28,847 bases of DNA from JALHNI01 sp031367405 (GCA_031367405.1 JANLPT010000290.1:1-28847), one strand, 5' to 3'; positions 1 to 7,411 are shown, counted from the stretch's first letter. Notes: generated by a model not told the origin, from the letters alone. Numbers and translations are program-made.

Positions 1-18
1 CCGGCTGGCTGGTTCGTG

Positions 19-37
19 GAGAAGTCTGTCGCTTCTC
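19..37 (-). terminator. Possible weak terminator hairpin after the PEP-CTERM gene
   Basis: A six-base-pair stem (GAGAAG/CTTCTC) with a seven-base loop lies 11 bases beyond the stop codon of the minus-strand PEP-CTERM gene. There is no T-run after it in the direction of transcription, so intrinsic termination is only a suggestion. Confidence 0.25.
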
Positions 38-48
38 GTCCCAGGAGA

Positions 49-927
49 TTAGGAAGCTAGGGTGCGTTGGCGGCGGCGGATCATCCAGATGGCCAGGAAC
101 GCTCCTGCGGATAGCAAGCCGGTGGCCGGTTCCGGAACGCCGGCGGCCAAGGCGTTGGTTTCGAGGACGGCGCTGCTAGACAGGTCGATATTGCGCACGC
201 CGACGATCGAGTTACCCCCGAAGAGGGGTTTCAAAACGAACATATTCGGATTGTCGAAGTTTAGCTTCGTGACATTCAAATATCCTTCGAACGACGTAAA
301 GAATGAGCCGCTAACGATGCTACTGAAAGCGATGTACGGCCCACCCGGAATGGACGGACCTGGACTTCCTGGAGTTCCGGTCCATTGAAATTTGGTGGTA
401 GGCGCTACGCCGGTGCCGCTGCTGCCAGGGAAGTCCAAGGTGGCGAGAACGGAACCCACGCCGCCGTCGCCATTATTGTGGTCCCGATTACCGTTACCCG
501 GAAACTGAGTGGCTAGCGAGTAAATGGAACTGGTGACGCCCCACTTCAAGAATACAGAAGCGGTGTTATTTTGGTTGCCGCCGTCAGCAGGAAAGACCGC
601 GCCTAGGCCATAGATCGTATCTCCGACCGCCCAAGCCGCGCACTGTACCGGGCAGACCACGATGAGGTTAGCTAAAAAGCTCGGGGTAATGGTGGTGGTG
701 TTGGAATAAACCTTATAGATCGCGCTACCATCACCTGGAGCTCCAGGCGGCCCGCCCACGTAGACACCTGGCTCACCGAAGACGGCACCGATTTGTAGTG
801 CATTGCCATTGAAGTCCCAGCCGTCGGTCATTGGATTGCCGGACAGGACCGTCGCTCTCGCCGTATGAGGAGCGAGGATCAGCATCGCTAGAGCGAGCAC
901 GCCGTAGGAAAAAAGATATTTGGACAC
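49..927 (-). CDS. PEP-CTERM sorting domain-containing secreted protein
   Basis: A 292-residue exported protein of unknown function. The N-terminus (about residues 1-25) is a signal peptide: MSKY, a hydrophobic stretch, then a TARA-type cleavage region. The C-terminus has the PEP-CTERM sorting signal: VPEP at residues 264-267, a hydrophobic segment ending IWMI, then the basic tail RRRQR. Proteins with this tail are known to be processed by exosortase and placed at the cell surface or in extracellular matrix. The middle is rich in Gly, Asn, Thr and Ser and shows no enzyme motif I recognise. The start is GTG at 927, supported by GGAGGA nine bases upstream (complement of 937-942) and a strong promoter. 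No exosortase gene is in the window, so the sorting partner must be elsewhere. Confidence 0.88.
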   Translation of the reverse strand: MSKYLFSYGVLALAMLILAPHTARATVLSGNPMTDGWDFNGNALQIGAVFGEPGVYVGGPPGAPGDGSAIYKVYSNTTTITPSFLANLIVVCPVQCAAWAVGDTIYGLGAVFPADGGNQNNTASVFLKWGVTSSIYSLATQFPGNGNRDHNNGDGGVGSVLATLDFPGSSGTGVAPTTKFQWTGTPGSPGPSIPGGPYIAFSSIVSGSFFTSFEGYLNVTKLNFDNPNMFVLKPLFGGNSIVGVRNIDLSSSAVLETNALAAGVPEPATGLLSAGAFLAIWMIRRRQRTLAS

Positions 928-966
928 AGTAATAAGTCCTCCGACTGTTGCTTAAGAACTATTAGG

Positions 967-995
967 ATTCTAGTCACGCTTCCGCCCGGTGTCAA
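967..995 (-). promoter_or_regulatory. Sigma-70-type promoter of the PEP-CTERM gene
   Basis: Read on the minus strand, TTGACA (complement of 990-995) is followed after exactly 17 bases by TAGAAT (complement of 967-972). This is a perfect -35 and a five-of-six -10 at optimal spacing. Transcription would start near 960, giving a leader of about 30 bases with the GGAGGA ribosome site. It is one of the best promoters visible in the window, which suggests the surface protein is well expressed. Confidence 0.75.
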
Positions 996-1479
996 TACCT
1001 GTGAATAGACGCAAAAGCACAAAGAGGGGTAATTTCAATGTTACTGAAGCGCTGGATTTCTCAGCAGGGGGTAGGTCATGGCGACGCACGTGGGGGTAGC
1101 GCGATGAGACTCTCACAACTTCTAGTACCGTACTGGAAAGGTGACAATAGCGGCCTCTGGGAAGTTTGGTCTGGCTGTTTATTTTCAAGTTCTTACCGGA
1201 ATACAGGTTGTGGCAACCCAGTGTTGATGGCGGTGCACTTGAACCACAGGAAAACCCCGTTGACCGGCGGCGTGCGCCGTAGGGAGAGTCCCAGTGGGTG
1301 TACTTGGCACCCTCATTTGGGGTGAAGAAGAGGGAGGGACGCAGGAACCAAGAGGCTGCAAAAATATTTCACCATTTCCTCATTGAGGGGTGTAAATGTT
1401 TCAGTTAGATCAGCCGAGGGGGGCTTTTATGGGTAATTCGTGACAGTCGTCCGTCACTGGCGCGGCCTGGGTTTGAGCT

Positions 1480-1507
1480 GCATCCCCTCCAACGGTCGGG
1501 GTTCGTT
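1480..1507 (+). repeat. REP-like half-site (GCATCCCCTCC...ACGGTCGGGG)
   Basis: This half-site reads GCATCCCCTCC then AACGGTCGGGG then TTCGTT. It closely matches the reverse complement of the right arm of the inverted repeat at 25475-25509, and its ACGGTCGGGG core is identical to that of the left arm there. It lies just downstream of the soxD stop codon. Only one arm is present here, so it is a solo copy of the family. Confidence 0.6.
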
Positions 1508-1517
1508 TAGGACAGCG

Positions 1518-2075
1518 CTAGTAACTGGGACGCTTACCGGTCACTCGAGGATCGGGGACAAATCCATCGCGGTTGGGCATTTTCACTTGCGGCAGTGACG
1601 TAGCGTCGAGGCGCTCGTCAGCCTTAACGACGGCGCTCAAGGACAGCACGTAGGCGGTGATGGCGTAATATTCGCCGGCTTTCAAAGTGCGGGGATTGTC
1701 GTAGGGCATGGCGCGGCGAATGTAATCGAAAACTCCGGGGGCGTAGGGCCAATAGCTCCCCACGGTTTTGATGGGCTTGGGCGACGTGAGGGTGCCGACA
1801 CCCCCGGCGATGGCCGGATTGCCTTGTTCGGCGTCGCCCTCACCTTTGAGCCCATGGCACGTGGAGCAGTGTTTCACATACAACTCCTGCCCTTCTTTGG
1901 CGGTGCCGCCGCCGGGGGGCAGCCCGGTGCCTTTGGCCGAAATCGAATAGTCACGAGCGGTGATCTCGGGGGCGGTGGCCGGCCGGCCGACGCCGTATTT
2001 CTGGCTGAAGGCCATCGGCGCGAGGGCCATCAGGAAAAGCAAGCCTTTACCCGGCAGGAAGCGGAACCTACGCAT
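1518..2075 (-). CDS. soxD: SoxD-type cytochrome c, electron acceptor for the SoxC partner
   Basis: A 185-residue periplasmic c-type cytochrome. An N-terminal hydrophobic segment (about residues 8-24, ending AFSQ) looks like a signal peptide. The haem c site is CSTCH at residues 70-74, and a conserved Met in the RAMP motif (residue 123) is the likely sixth ligand. The sequence after the haem (TVGSYWPYAP, FDYIRRAMP, MPNRDGFV) follows the pattern of SoxD, the cytochrome subunit of the SoxCD sulfane dehydrogenase, and of related sulfite dehydrogenase cytochromes. Its ATG overlaps the soxC stop by eight bases, so the two are translationally coupled and probably form one periplasmic complex. The match to SoxD is from memory of the family. 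A generic sulfite-dehydrogenase cytochrome is the alternative. Confidence 0.82.
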   Translation of the reverse strand: MRRFRFLPGKGLLFLMALAPMAFSQKYGVGRPATAPEITARDYSISAKGTGLPPGGGTAKEGQELYVKHCSTCHGLKGEGDAEQGNPAIAGGVGTLTSPKPIKTVGSYWPYAPGVFDYIRRAMPYDNPRTLKAGEYYAITAYVLSLSAVVKADERLDATSLPQVKMPNRDGFVPDPRVTGKRPSY

Positions 2076-3243
2076 TTTTCACCTTCCCGTCGGCGGCGAT
2101 GCGCCACACCTTAATCCCGTTGTGGTGATAAGTGGACTTGGTGCCCCGGACGGCCACGAGTTCCTCAGTGGTGGGCTGCGTATAGCCCGTTTCGTCAGTG
2201 GCGCGCGAGGCGATGTCCACCGGTTGGCCGTCCCATTTCCACGGGAGGCGGAAGCGGGTGAAGGCCTTGGTGAAGCGCTGCTCGTCGAGCGTGGCGGCGA
2301 GCCAGGTTTTGCCGGCGTCGACCGAGATTTCCACTTTGCCGATACGGCCGCGGCCGCTCCAGGCGAGGCCGGTGACTTCGACAAAGCCGGGCACGGCGGT
2401 CTGCCCGCCTGAAGGGCGCAGGATGACGCTCTTCGCGTCGAGATCGAAGGTGAATTGGCGAGCTTTGCCGTCGGGCAGCAGGTCAGTATAGTGGGCCGTC
2501 TCTTCGCGGGATTGCATCGGCCCGGTGGTCACTTGCAGGCGGCGCAGCCACTTAATGCAGGCATTGCCTTCCCAGCCCGGCAGCAGCAGACGGAGCGGAT
2601 AGCCCTGCTCAGGACGCAGCGCTTCGCCATTCTGTCCGTAGGCGAGGATGGCGTCGTCAAGGCACTTGGCCAGCGGAATGCTGCGGGCCATCAGGCAGGC
2701 GTCGGCCCCTTCGGCGATCACCCAGGAGGCTCCAGGCTTGAGGCCGGCTTCTTCGAGGACGGTTTTGAGGAGCACGCCGGTCCATTCAGTGCAACTGGCG
2801 AGTCCATGACTTTTCTGAGCAGTGTCGGCCGGATTCACCCATTCGGAACCCGAGTTACCGGAGCATTCAAGGAAGTGAATTCGCGAGACGGAGGGCAGGC
2901 GTTTGAGGGCGTCCAGGGAGAAGATCTGGTCACGTTCGACGAGTCCGTGGACGAGCAGATCGTGCTTGGCCGGATCGATGGCGGGAACGCCGGCATGGTG
3001 GCGTTCGAAGTGGAGCGACGCGGGCGTGATGATGCCATAGGTCTCTTCGAGAGGAGTTCGGCTGCCGCCGGTGCCGGGCTTGGCGGACTTGAAGGCGCGG
3101 GCGGTTTTCTCGAAGGGAGAGCGCTGGCCATACTCGGTCATGGGCGCGCCCACTTCGCTGGGGACGGTCTTTGGTTTGGAGCAAGAGCCGAGTGCGGCGG
3201 CGGCACCCAGCGTCAAGAATCCACGGCGATCACGTTGGGCCAT
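2068..3243 (-). CDS. soxC: SoxC-type molybdenum sulfane/sulfite dehydrogenase
   Basis: A 391-residue molybdopterin oxidoreductase of the sulfite oxidase family. The chosen start (ATG at 3243) begins MAQRDRRGFLTLG, a twin-arginine signal, as expected for a cofactor-loaded periplasmic enzyme. A longer frame back to 3321 adds 26 residues in front of the Tat motif and is less likely. LGSC at residues 18-21 also resembles a lipobox, so membrane anchoring is possible. The molybdenum-binding Cys is residue 127 in HFLECSGN. Other family landmarks are YGQNGEALRPEQGYP, KWLRR and the C-terminal dimerisation (Mo-co_dimer) region with GLAWSGRG. In SoxCD the enzyme oxidises the sulfane sulfur on SoxYZ, and relatives oxidise sulfite. 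The gene is directly followed by soxD. No soxXYZAB genes are nearby, so the substrate is uncertain. Confidence 0.85.
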   Translation of the reverse strand: MAQRDRRGFLTLGAAAALGSCSKPKTVPSEVGAPMTEYGQRSPFEKTARAFKSAKPGTGGSRTPLEETYGIITPASLHFERHHAGVPAIDPAKHDLLVHGLVERDQIFSLDALKRLPSVSRIHFLECSGNSGSEWVNPADTAQKSHGLASCTEWTGVLLKTVLEEAGLKPGASWVIAEGADACLMARSIPLAKCLDDAILAYGQNGEALRPEQGYPLRLLLPGWEGNACIKWLRRLQVTTGPMQSREETAHYTDLLPDGKARQFTFDLDAKSVILRPSGGQTAVPGFVEVTGLAWSGRGRIGKVEISVDAGKTWLAATLDEQRFTKAFTRFRLPWKWDGQPVDIASRATDETGYTQPTTEELVAVRGTKSTYHHNGIKVWRIAADGKVKNA

Positions 3244-3607
3244 GGAATCCACCGTATCACGAGCCAGACCCGAAGAACACCACCCACGAATGCAGAAATT
3301 CATTTCCCCACTCACCCCCAATATCCGGGTACCTGGGGCCGGTGGGGGAAGAGGAAATATGCGTTTGGGGGTGGAGTCGTTTGGCGGGGGTGGGCAGGAT
3401 ACGGGATCAGAGAAGGCGGCGAAGGGGTAAAGCCGGGTCGTACTCTTAGTGCCTTAAAGTGGCGAAGAGTAACAAAATAGCGACGTTTGGCCATTGCAAT
3501 TTCGCTCGATTTTGGTTAGGATTCCATTCGGGTCCGAAAATTTAGGTCTTAGGAGTTACCATTCCGGGACAGGACCTGCGTCAACCGATGCTCAGGAGGC
3601 ACAGGCC
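3244..3607. other. Divergent intergenic region between soxC and adk
   Basis: These 364 bases separate divergently transcribed genes. The left half is G-rich on the plus strand, with five G-runs between about 3335 and 3400. It contains an imperfect inverted repeat (ACTCACCCCCAA at 3310-3321, TTGGGGGTGGAGT at 3365-3377). The right half carries the adk promoter and ribosome site. The open frames that cross the region on both strands look non-coding. Confidence 0.6.
3494..3522 (+). promoter_or_regulatory. Sigma-70-type promoter upstream of adk
   Basis: TTGCAA at 3494-3499 and TAGGAT at 3517-3522 are separated by 17 bases. Transcription would begin near 3530, leaving a leader of about 80 bases before the adk ribosome site AGGAGG (3594-3599). 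Confidence 0.6.
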
Positions 3608-4294
3608 ATGATCGTTTTGCTCTTCGGCCCGCCAGGTTGCGGGAAGGGGACTCAGTCGCCGCGGATTCAGCAGTGGCTGGGCATTCCTCTGATTGCCACT
3701 GGCGACATGTTGCGTCAGGAGATCCGGTCCAGCACGCGGCTGGGGCGCGGGATTGACTCGGTGCTCGCCACGGGTGGGTACGTGGGCGACTCACAGATGA
3801 ACCGCATGCTATTGCGGCGCACCAACCAACCAGATTGCACGAGTGGCTACTTGGTGGACGGCTACCCGCGGACGGTGCCGCAAGCCATTTTCCTCGACCG
3901 TTTGCGCGGCAAGCGCGGTTTGCCGACGCCGATCGTCATCCATCTGAAGGTGGATGAAGACATGTTGCTGACGCGCCTCAGCGGCCGCCGTCAATGCGGG
4001 GAGTGCAAGCGGGTACACAACATTTACACGAATCCGCCCGCTCGAGAGGGATTGTGCGACTGCGGCGTGCCGCTGGAGGAGCGCAACGACGACCGGCCGG
4101 AAGTGGTCCGCGCCCGCTTGCAGCTTTATGCCGAACAAACCGGTCCGGTGCTGGACTATTACCGGGGCGAAGATTGCTTTACGCTCGACGGCATGCGTCA
4201 CCAGGACCAGGTCTTTGGCGAGATCCAGGGGATCCTGGAGTCACGTCTGGTGCCCGTGCGGAGCCGGCGGCCGGCTCGTATGGCGCGTGGCTGA
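3608..4294 (+). CDS. adk: Adenylate kinase with Cys-containing LID
   Basis: A 228-residue cytosolic enzyme converting ATP and AMP to two ADP. The P-loop GPPGCGKGTQ is at residues 7-16, the AMP-site TGDMLR at 31-36, DGYPRT (usually DGFPRT) at 84-89, and GRR at 126-128. The LID holds four cysteines at 130, 133, 150 and 152. Zinc-binding adenylate kinases normally show CxxC twice, but here the second pair is CDC, one residue short. The start is ATG at 3608, eight bases after a perfect AGGAGG. Upstream in-frame codons back to 3494 would add 38 residues before the P-loop strand and are rejected. The last 15 or so residues are Arg-rich and extend beyond the usual fold. It stands alone rather than in the common secY-adk-rpm cluster, so it could be a second, specialised adenylate kinase. 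Confidence 0.9.
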   Translation: MIVLLFGPPGCGKGTQSPRIQQWLGIPLIATGDMLRQEIRSSTRLGRGIDSVLATGGYVGDSQMNRMLLRRTNQPDCTSGYLVDGYPRTVPQAIFLDRLRGKRGLPTPIVIHLKVDEDMLLTRLSGRRQCGECKRVHNIYTNPPAREGLCDCGVPLEERNDDRPEVVRARLQLYAEQTGPVLDYYRGEDCFTLDGMRHQDQVFGEIQGILESRLVPVRSRRPARMARG

Positions 4295-4425
4295 ACGAGG
4301 GTTAGTAGCGCGACCCCATTACTCGTGAATGTTACTGGGCGTAACCAAGAATCCCCTCCCTGTTTCCAGCCTCATCCCGTATTGGACAATTCTCTCGCGT
4401 GCGCCTGCCGGGCAATCCTGCGACA

Positions 4426-5646
4426 ATGAGGGTCTGCATCTTGTCTAATCGTCGCCCCCTCACCCTCATCTTCTTTACCCTTTTCCTCGACCTGCTCGGC
4501 GTGGGCATCCTGATTCCCATTACGCCCTACCTGGTCAGGCACTTTCGCAGCGATGCCCTCACCATTGGGCTGCTGGTGCTGGTATTCTCAGCCGCGCAGT
4601 TCATCATGACCCCCGTGCTGGGCGCGCTGTCTGACCGTTACGGCCGCCGGCCGGTGCTGCTGGTGAGCCTGTTCGGCACCGCCATTGGACACTTCATGTT
4701 CGGTTTGGCTCCCAGCCTCGGCTTCATGTTTGCGGCCCGTATTTTGGATGGCATCACCGGCGGCAATATCTCGGCGGCCCAGGCTTACATTGCCGATATC
4801 ACGCCGCCGGAGGACCGGGCCAAGTCCTTCGGTCTGATCGGTGCGGCGTTTGGCTTGGGCTTCATGATGGGCCCCGCGATTGGCGGCTTGCTTTCGACGA
4901 TCAGCTTACAGGCCCCGGCCTTCGCCGCCGGCACACTCGCCCTCGTCACCACCGCCCTCAGCTACTTCTTTCTGCCGGAGTCCTTGCCGCCCGAACGCCG
5001 CACCAAGACGCCGCTGCAATGGAGCGTGTTGAATCCGTTCCGCGCGATCGGCGGCGCACTGGGCCGGGCCAATATGCGGCTGATTCTGCTGGCCGGCTTC
5101 GCGCTCAACTTCGCCTATAGCGGCCTGCAGAGCCACTTCGCCATCTACACCCTTACCCGTTTCGGGTTGAATGAGCGTGAAAACTCGATGCTGCTTACCT
5201 ATCTCGGCGTCATGATCACCATCATTCAAGGCGGACTCATCCGCCGCCTGATGCCCATTTTCGGCGAAAGCAAACTCGTGCGCGGCGGACTGGTGCTGGG
5301 CGCGGTGGGCTTTCTCGCTCTCATCTTCGCGCCTAGCTCGGGGTACGTTTATGGCGCGCTCACCCTCCTTTCCATGGGCAGCGGACTCGCCGCGCCCGCC
5401 CTACAGGGCCTTATCAGCCAACGCGCCTCGGGTAGCGAGCAAGGCGTCGTGATGGGCGTCACCCAGTCCCTCGGCAGCCTCTCCCGCATCCTGGGCCCCC
5501 TCTGGGCCGGGCTCACTTTCGACGCCTTCGCCCCGAGCGCTCCGTACTGGACGGGCTGCTTCATGATGATCGTCGCCCTGTCTCTCGTCTTCTACTTTCC
5601 CAAGCAACCGGTAGGAGCGGCCTCCAGGCCTGCAATTGTGGGTTGA
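4426..5646 (+). CDS. MFS transporter, TetA/Bcr-like drug exporter type
   Basis: A major facilitator superfamily membrane protein of about 406 residues. The first helix (LIFFTLFLDLLGVGILIP) and the loop 2-3 motif GALSDRYGRRPVLL are typical of the 12-helix proton-antiport families that include tetracycline and multidrug exporters. A loop 8-9 region and a second six-helix half follow. The substrate cannot be told from sequence. The start is uncertain. ATG at 4426 has no clear ribosome site, while a TTG at 4441 is preceded by GAGGG about nine bases earlier and would start right before the first helix. The final codons overlap a repeated 12-mer (GGCCTCCAGGCC at 5619-5630), so the tail may be repeat-derived. 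Confidence 0.85.
   Translation: MRVCILSNRRPLTLIFFTLFLDLLGVGILIPITPYLVRHFRSDALTIGLLVLVFSAAQFIMTPVLGALSDRYGRRPVLLVSLFGTAIGHFMFGLAPSLGFMFAARILDGITGGNISAAQAYIADITPPEDRAKSFGLIGAAFGLGFMMGPAIGGLLSTISLQAPAFAAGTLALVTTALSYFFLPESLPPERRTKTPLQWSVLNPFRAIGGALGRANMRLILLAGFALNFAYSGLQSHFAIYTLTRFGLNERENSMLLTYLGVMITIIQGGLIRRLMPIFGESKLVRGGLVLGAVGFLALIFAPSSGYVYGALTLLSMGSGLAAPALQGLISQRASGSEQGVVMGVTQSLGSLSRILGPLWAGLTFDAFAPSAPYWTGCFMMIVALSLVFYFPKQPVGAASRPAIVG
5619..5630. repeat. Short palindromic repeat GGCCTCCAGGCC, copy 1
   Basis: A 12-base near-palindrome inside the last codons of the MFS gene. An identical copy occurs at 5775-5786 in the intergenic region. Confidence 0.5.
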
Positions 5647-5648
5647 TC

Positions 5649-5719
5649 GTGGCCCGCTCCCTTCGGTCGCGGCTCGAGTGTTCTCGGCCCTTTAGCCGCG
5701 ACCGTAGGGAGCGGGCCAC
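5649..5719. repeat. REP-like palindromic element with a 26-bp stem
   Basis: The left arm (5649-5674) and right arm (5694-5719) are reverse complements at 25 of 26 positions, with a 19-base loop (5675-5693). The arm contains GTGGCCCGCTCCCT, CGGTCGCGG and CT. The element starts two bases after the stop codon of the MFS gene. It could fold in the transcript and slow decay or end transcription, but no T-run follows. The core resembles the ACGGTCGGGG repeats at 1480 and 25418-25509. This is the cleanest inverted repeat in the window. Confidence 0.85.
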
Positions 5720-5754
5720 CATAACGTCCGCCAAAAATATGTGTTCGGGGGCTT

Positions 5755-5769
5755 AAGTTAGCGCCTATG
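5755..5769 (+). repeat. Repeat module AAGTTAGCGCCTATG, copy 1
   Basis: It matches 25619-25633 (AAGTTAGCGCTTATG) at 14 of 15 positions. Both copies sit 35-110 bases to the right of a REP-like palindrome and are followed by GC-rich sequence containing GGCC motifs. This suggests a composite mobile or amplified intergenic repeat. Confidence 0.55.
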
Positions 5770-5774
5770 GAAAA

Positions 5775-5786
5775 GGCCTCCAGGCC
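5775..5786. repeat. Short palindromic repeat GGCCTCCAGGCC, copy 2
   Basis: It is identical to 5619-5630. The copy here follows directly after the AAGTTAGCGC module. Confidence 0.5.
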
Positions 5787-5874
5787 GGTCCCTCCTCCCG
5801 CCGTGGTCTAACCTCAAATTTCCAGCCGCCTGTAAGTACCGCTTGGTTCGTAACTTTCTCCGGCTTCTGCCGGA

Positions 5875-5900
5875 CCCGCTCACTATCGTTCGCGGCTCGT
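5875..5900 (+). repeat. Degenerate REP-like half-site
   Basis: CCCGCTCACTATCGTTCGCGGCTCGT aligns with the left arm of the 5649 palindrome (CCCGCTCCCTTCGGTCGCGGCTCG) with one inserted base and a few mismatches. It ends about 26 bases from the stop codon of the deacetylase gene. Confidence 0.4.
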
Positions 5901-5926
5901 AGGCACGGTGACGTTTTCACGCGGCC

Positions 5927-7309
5927 TCACTTCAGCCGCACGGGCTTTAACGTCCAGGCCTGTAGCCGGCCCAGTTCCAGCAAAGCTGACCCATCGAAGC
6001 CCTCCGGATGAATCACCCAATCGAAAGTCTTTTGGCCATCGGTGGCGATGTGGCGCTCGAAGGCGAGTTGGCCGGTGCGTAGAGGCACTTGCGGGCCGCC
6101 ATCGTCATGGGCCAACATGCTGGCGAAGTCGCCGATGCCGAGCGTCCCGGAATCGACAAAGACGTGCGATGGCAGACGGCCGGTTTGTTCAATGTGCGCG
6201 ATGGCTTGACGCTTGGCATAGTCGAACTTTACGCGGTCCACGGCGGCCTTGACGGTGGTGGCCACGCGTTCGGACGGGCCGTCGGCGTGGCGTGGAGAAA
6301 TGCCCAGCAGGGCGAGCAAAAGGTCGGACGCCGAGTGCTCCCCGTGCATGTCGATCGCTTCCCGGAATTGCGCCCGGGCCTCGGCCGCGCTCGGCCGCGT
6401 CACCGGATTGGCCAGCAGGCCCGGCAAATCGCGCGCCGTGACGAAGCGGATACCGGGCGTCTGCTGCACGTGGCGAATAAAATCGAGGAAGATGCGAAAG
6501 GCCTGCGCCGTTTCGGCCGGCGTGCGAGCCTTGGGCCGCCGGTATTCGTCCGGCGGGGTGTAACGGCCCTTGCGGAAGTTGACGCCATCCCAGAACTCGG
6601 TGGTCACCCATTCGGTGGGGTGATAGTAGCTTTGGATGAAGCCGGGTCCGCCACGCTGACGCAGCTCGGCGACGGCCGCGTCGAACTTCTTGATGCCGTC
6701 ATCGAGATCCTGCGGCTGGTTGAGGTTGGCGCGCGGCGAGAACTGGCGCAGGTTAAAGACGTGCAGCACACCGCCATACCAGAACGGCTGCTGGTTCAAA
6801 CCCACTTGGCGGGCTTCATCCATATAGACCGGGATGCCCATCTGGCGCAGGGCCGGCAGACTTTGCGGGCCCCAGCTATTGCCCGGTTGCCCGTAGCAAC
6901 TGGGCGTCTTGCCGAAAATGCGGGCCACATCGCGCGCGCCGGGGCCTTCGCGCCGCTCAAACTCCGCTGCCCCTTCGAGCCAACCGAGCGGCCGCAGGTA
7001 GACCGCCGGTGACGGTGGAATGGAATGATTATTGGAGTGGTAGCCGATGTCATGCTTGGCGAGCGCCCCAATCACGTCACGCCGCCCGCGCTTTTCCAGC
7101 ACGCGGGCCTTTTCGCCGACTACCTTAAAGGTGGCGCGGATGCCGAGCTTGTCCAACTCCTGCGCCAGGCGAAGAGCGGCATCGTCGGAGGCGGGTTCAA
7201 TGTAGTCCTCGGTGTCAAACCAGAGCAGATAGTAAATCGGCGCGGGGTTAGCCGGTGGGGACGACGCTACGGCGAGAAGAGCGAAGCACAACAGCAACAG
7301 AGATCTCAT
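5927..7309 (-). CDS. Secreted polysaccharide deacetylase-like protein
   Basis: A 460-residue exported protein. Residues 1-22 form a signal peptide (MRSLLLLCFALLAVASSPPA). The first half resembles the NodB/polysaccharide deacetylase fold. WFDTED (residues 30-35) supplies the metal and catalytic Asp, and HSNNH (91-95) is the HxxxH metal motif. The helix LDKLGIRATFKVVGEKA between them matches the family pattern. Such enzymes use a divalent metal to remove acyl groups from cell-surface or dietary polysaccharides. The C-terminal third (from about residue 310) has no family I recognise and may be a substrate or wall-binding region. The gene is alone on its strand, ATG at 7309. The exact substrate cannot be told. 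Confidence 0.75.
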   Translation of the reverse strand: MRSLLLLCFALLAVASSPPANPAPIYYLLWFDTEDYIEPASDDAALRLAQELDKLGIRATFKVVGEKARVLEKRGRRDVIGALAKHDIGYHSNNHSIPPSPAVYLRPLGWLEGAAEFERREGPGARDVARIFGKTPSCYGQPGNSWGPQSLPALRQMGIPVYMDEARQVGLNQQPFWYGGVLHVFNLRQFSPRANLNQPQDLDDGIKKFDAAVAELRQRGGPGFIQSYYHPTEWVTTEFWDGVNFRKGRYTPPDEYRRPKARTPAETAQAFRIFLDFIRHVQQTPGIRFVTARDLPGLLANPVTRPSAAEARAQFREAIDMHGEHSASDLLLALLGISPRHADGPSERVATTVKAAVDRVKFDYAKRQAIAHIEQTGRLPSHVFVDSGTLGIGDFASMLAHDDGGPQVPLRTGQLAFERHIATDGQKTFDWVIHPEGFDGSALLELGRLQAWTLKPVRLK

Positions 7310-7358
7310 GAGGCCTAGGATACGCCCTCATCGCCGCCTCAGTTTTTTTTGGGGGGCG

Positions 7359-7388
7359 TTGACGGAAAATTTTGCCCAAGAGTACTGT
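7359..7388 (+). promoter_or_regulatory. Possible promoter for the HDOD gene
   Basis: TTGACG at 7359-7364 is followed 18 bases later by TACTGT (7383-7388), a good -35 with a poor -10. It lies 24 bases before the chosen ATG. A homopolymer junction of eight Ts and six Gs (7343-7356) sits just upstream. Confidence 0.3.
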
Positions 7389-7411
7389 CTTTCCAGCCGA
7401 TAAGCGCTCTT

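Larger units (their letters stand above)
928..1517. other. 590-base gap without a confident gene
   Basis: It holds the PEP-CTERM promoter at its left end and a single REP-like half-site near 1480-1507 at its right end. An open frame at 1038-1325 (plus, 95 codons) has a GAGGGG sequence upstream, but its composition and product do not resemble a known protein. I see no RNA gene or riboswitch that I can name. A small inverted repeat, GTGAC...GTCAC, sits at 1440-1457. Confidence 0.6.
5647..5926. other. Repeat-rich convergent intergenic region
   Basis: These 280 bases lie between convergent genes (MFS, plus; deacetylase, minus). They hold the 26-bp palindrome, a module AAGTTAGCGCCTATG (5755-5769) shared with 25619-25633, a second GGCCTCCAGGCC (5775-5786), a hairpin TCCGGC/GCCGGA (5859-5874) and a degenerate REP half-site (5875-5900). 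No gene is visible. Confidence 0.65.

Noticed and set aside
1038..1325. Plus-strand 95-codon frame in the gap
   Set aside because: A ribosome-site-like GAGGGG is present, but the product resembles nothing known and the codon pattern is not convincing. Kept as an open question rather than a CDS.
2455..3480. Plus-strand frame of 341 codons
   Set aside because: It lies antisense to soxC, which has clear catalytic motifs. The frame is a by-product of GC-rich codon usage.
5859..5874. TCCGGC/GCCGGA hairpin as a terminator
   Set aside because: The stem is short, no T-tract follows on either strand, and it lies inside a repeat-rich stretch. I mention it only as part of that stretch.
6089..7012. Plus-strand frame of 307 codons
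   Set aside because: Antisense to the polysaccharide deacetylase-like gene, with Arg-rich, motif-free product.
7343..7356. T8G6 homopolymer as an engineered or phase-variable switch
   Set aside because: It lies upstream of the chosen HDOD start and affects only a doubtful TTG start. A phase-variable role would require the longer frame to be real.
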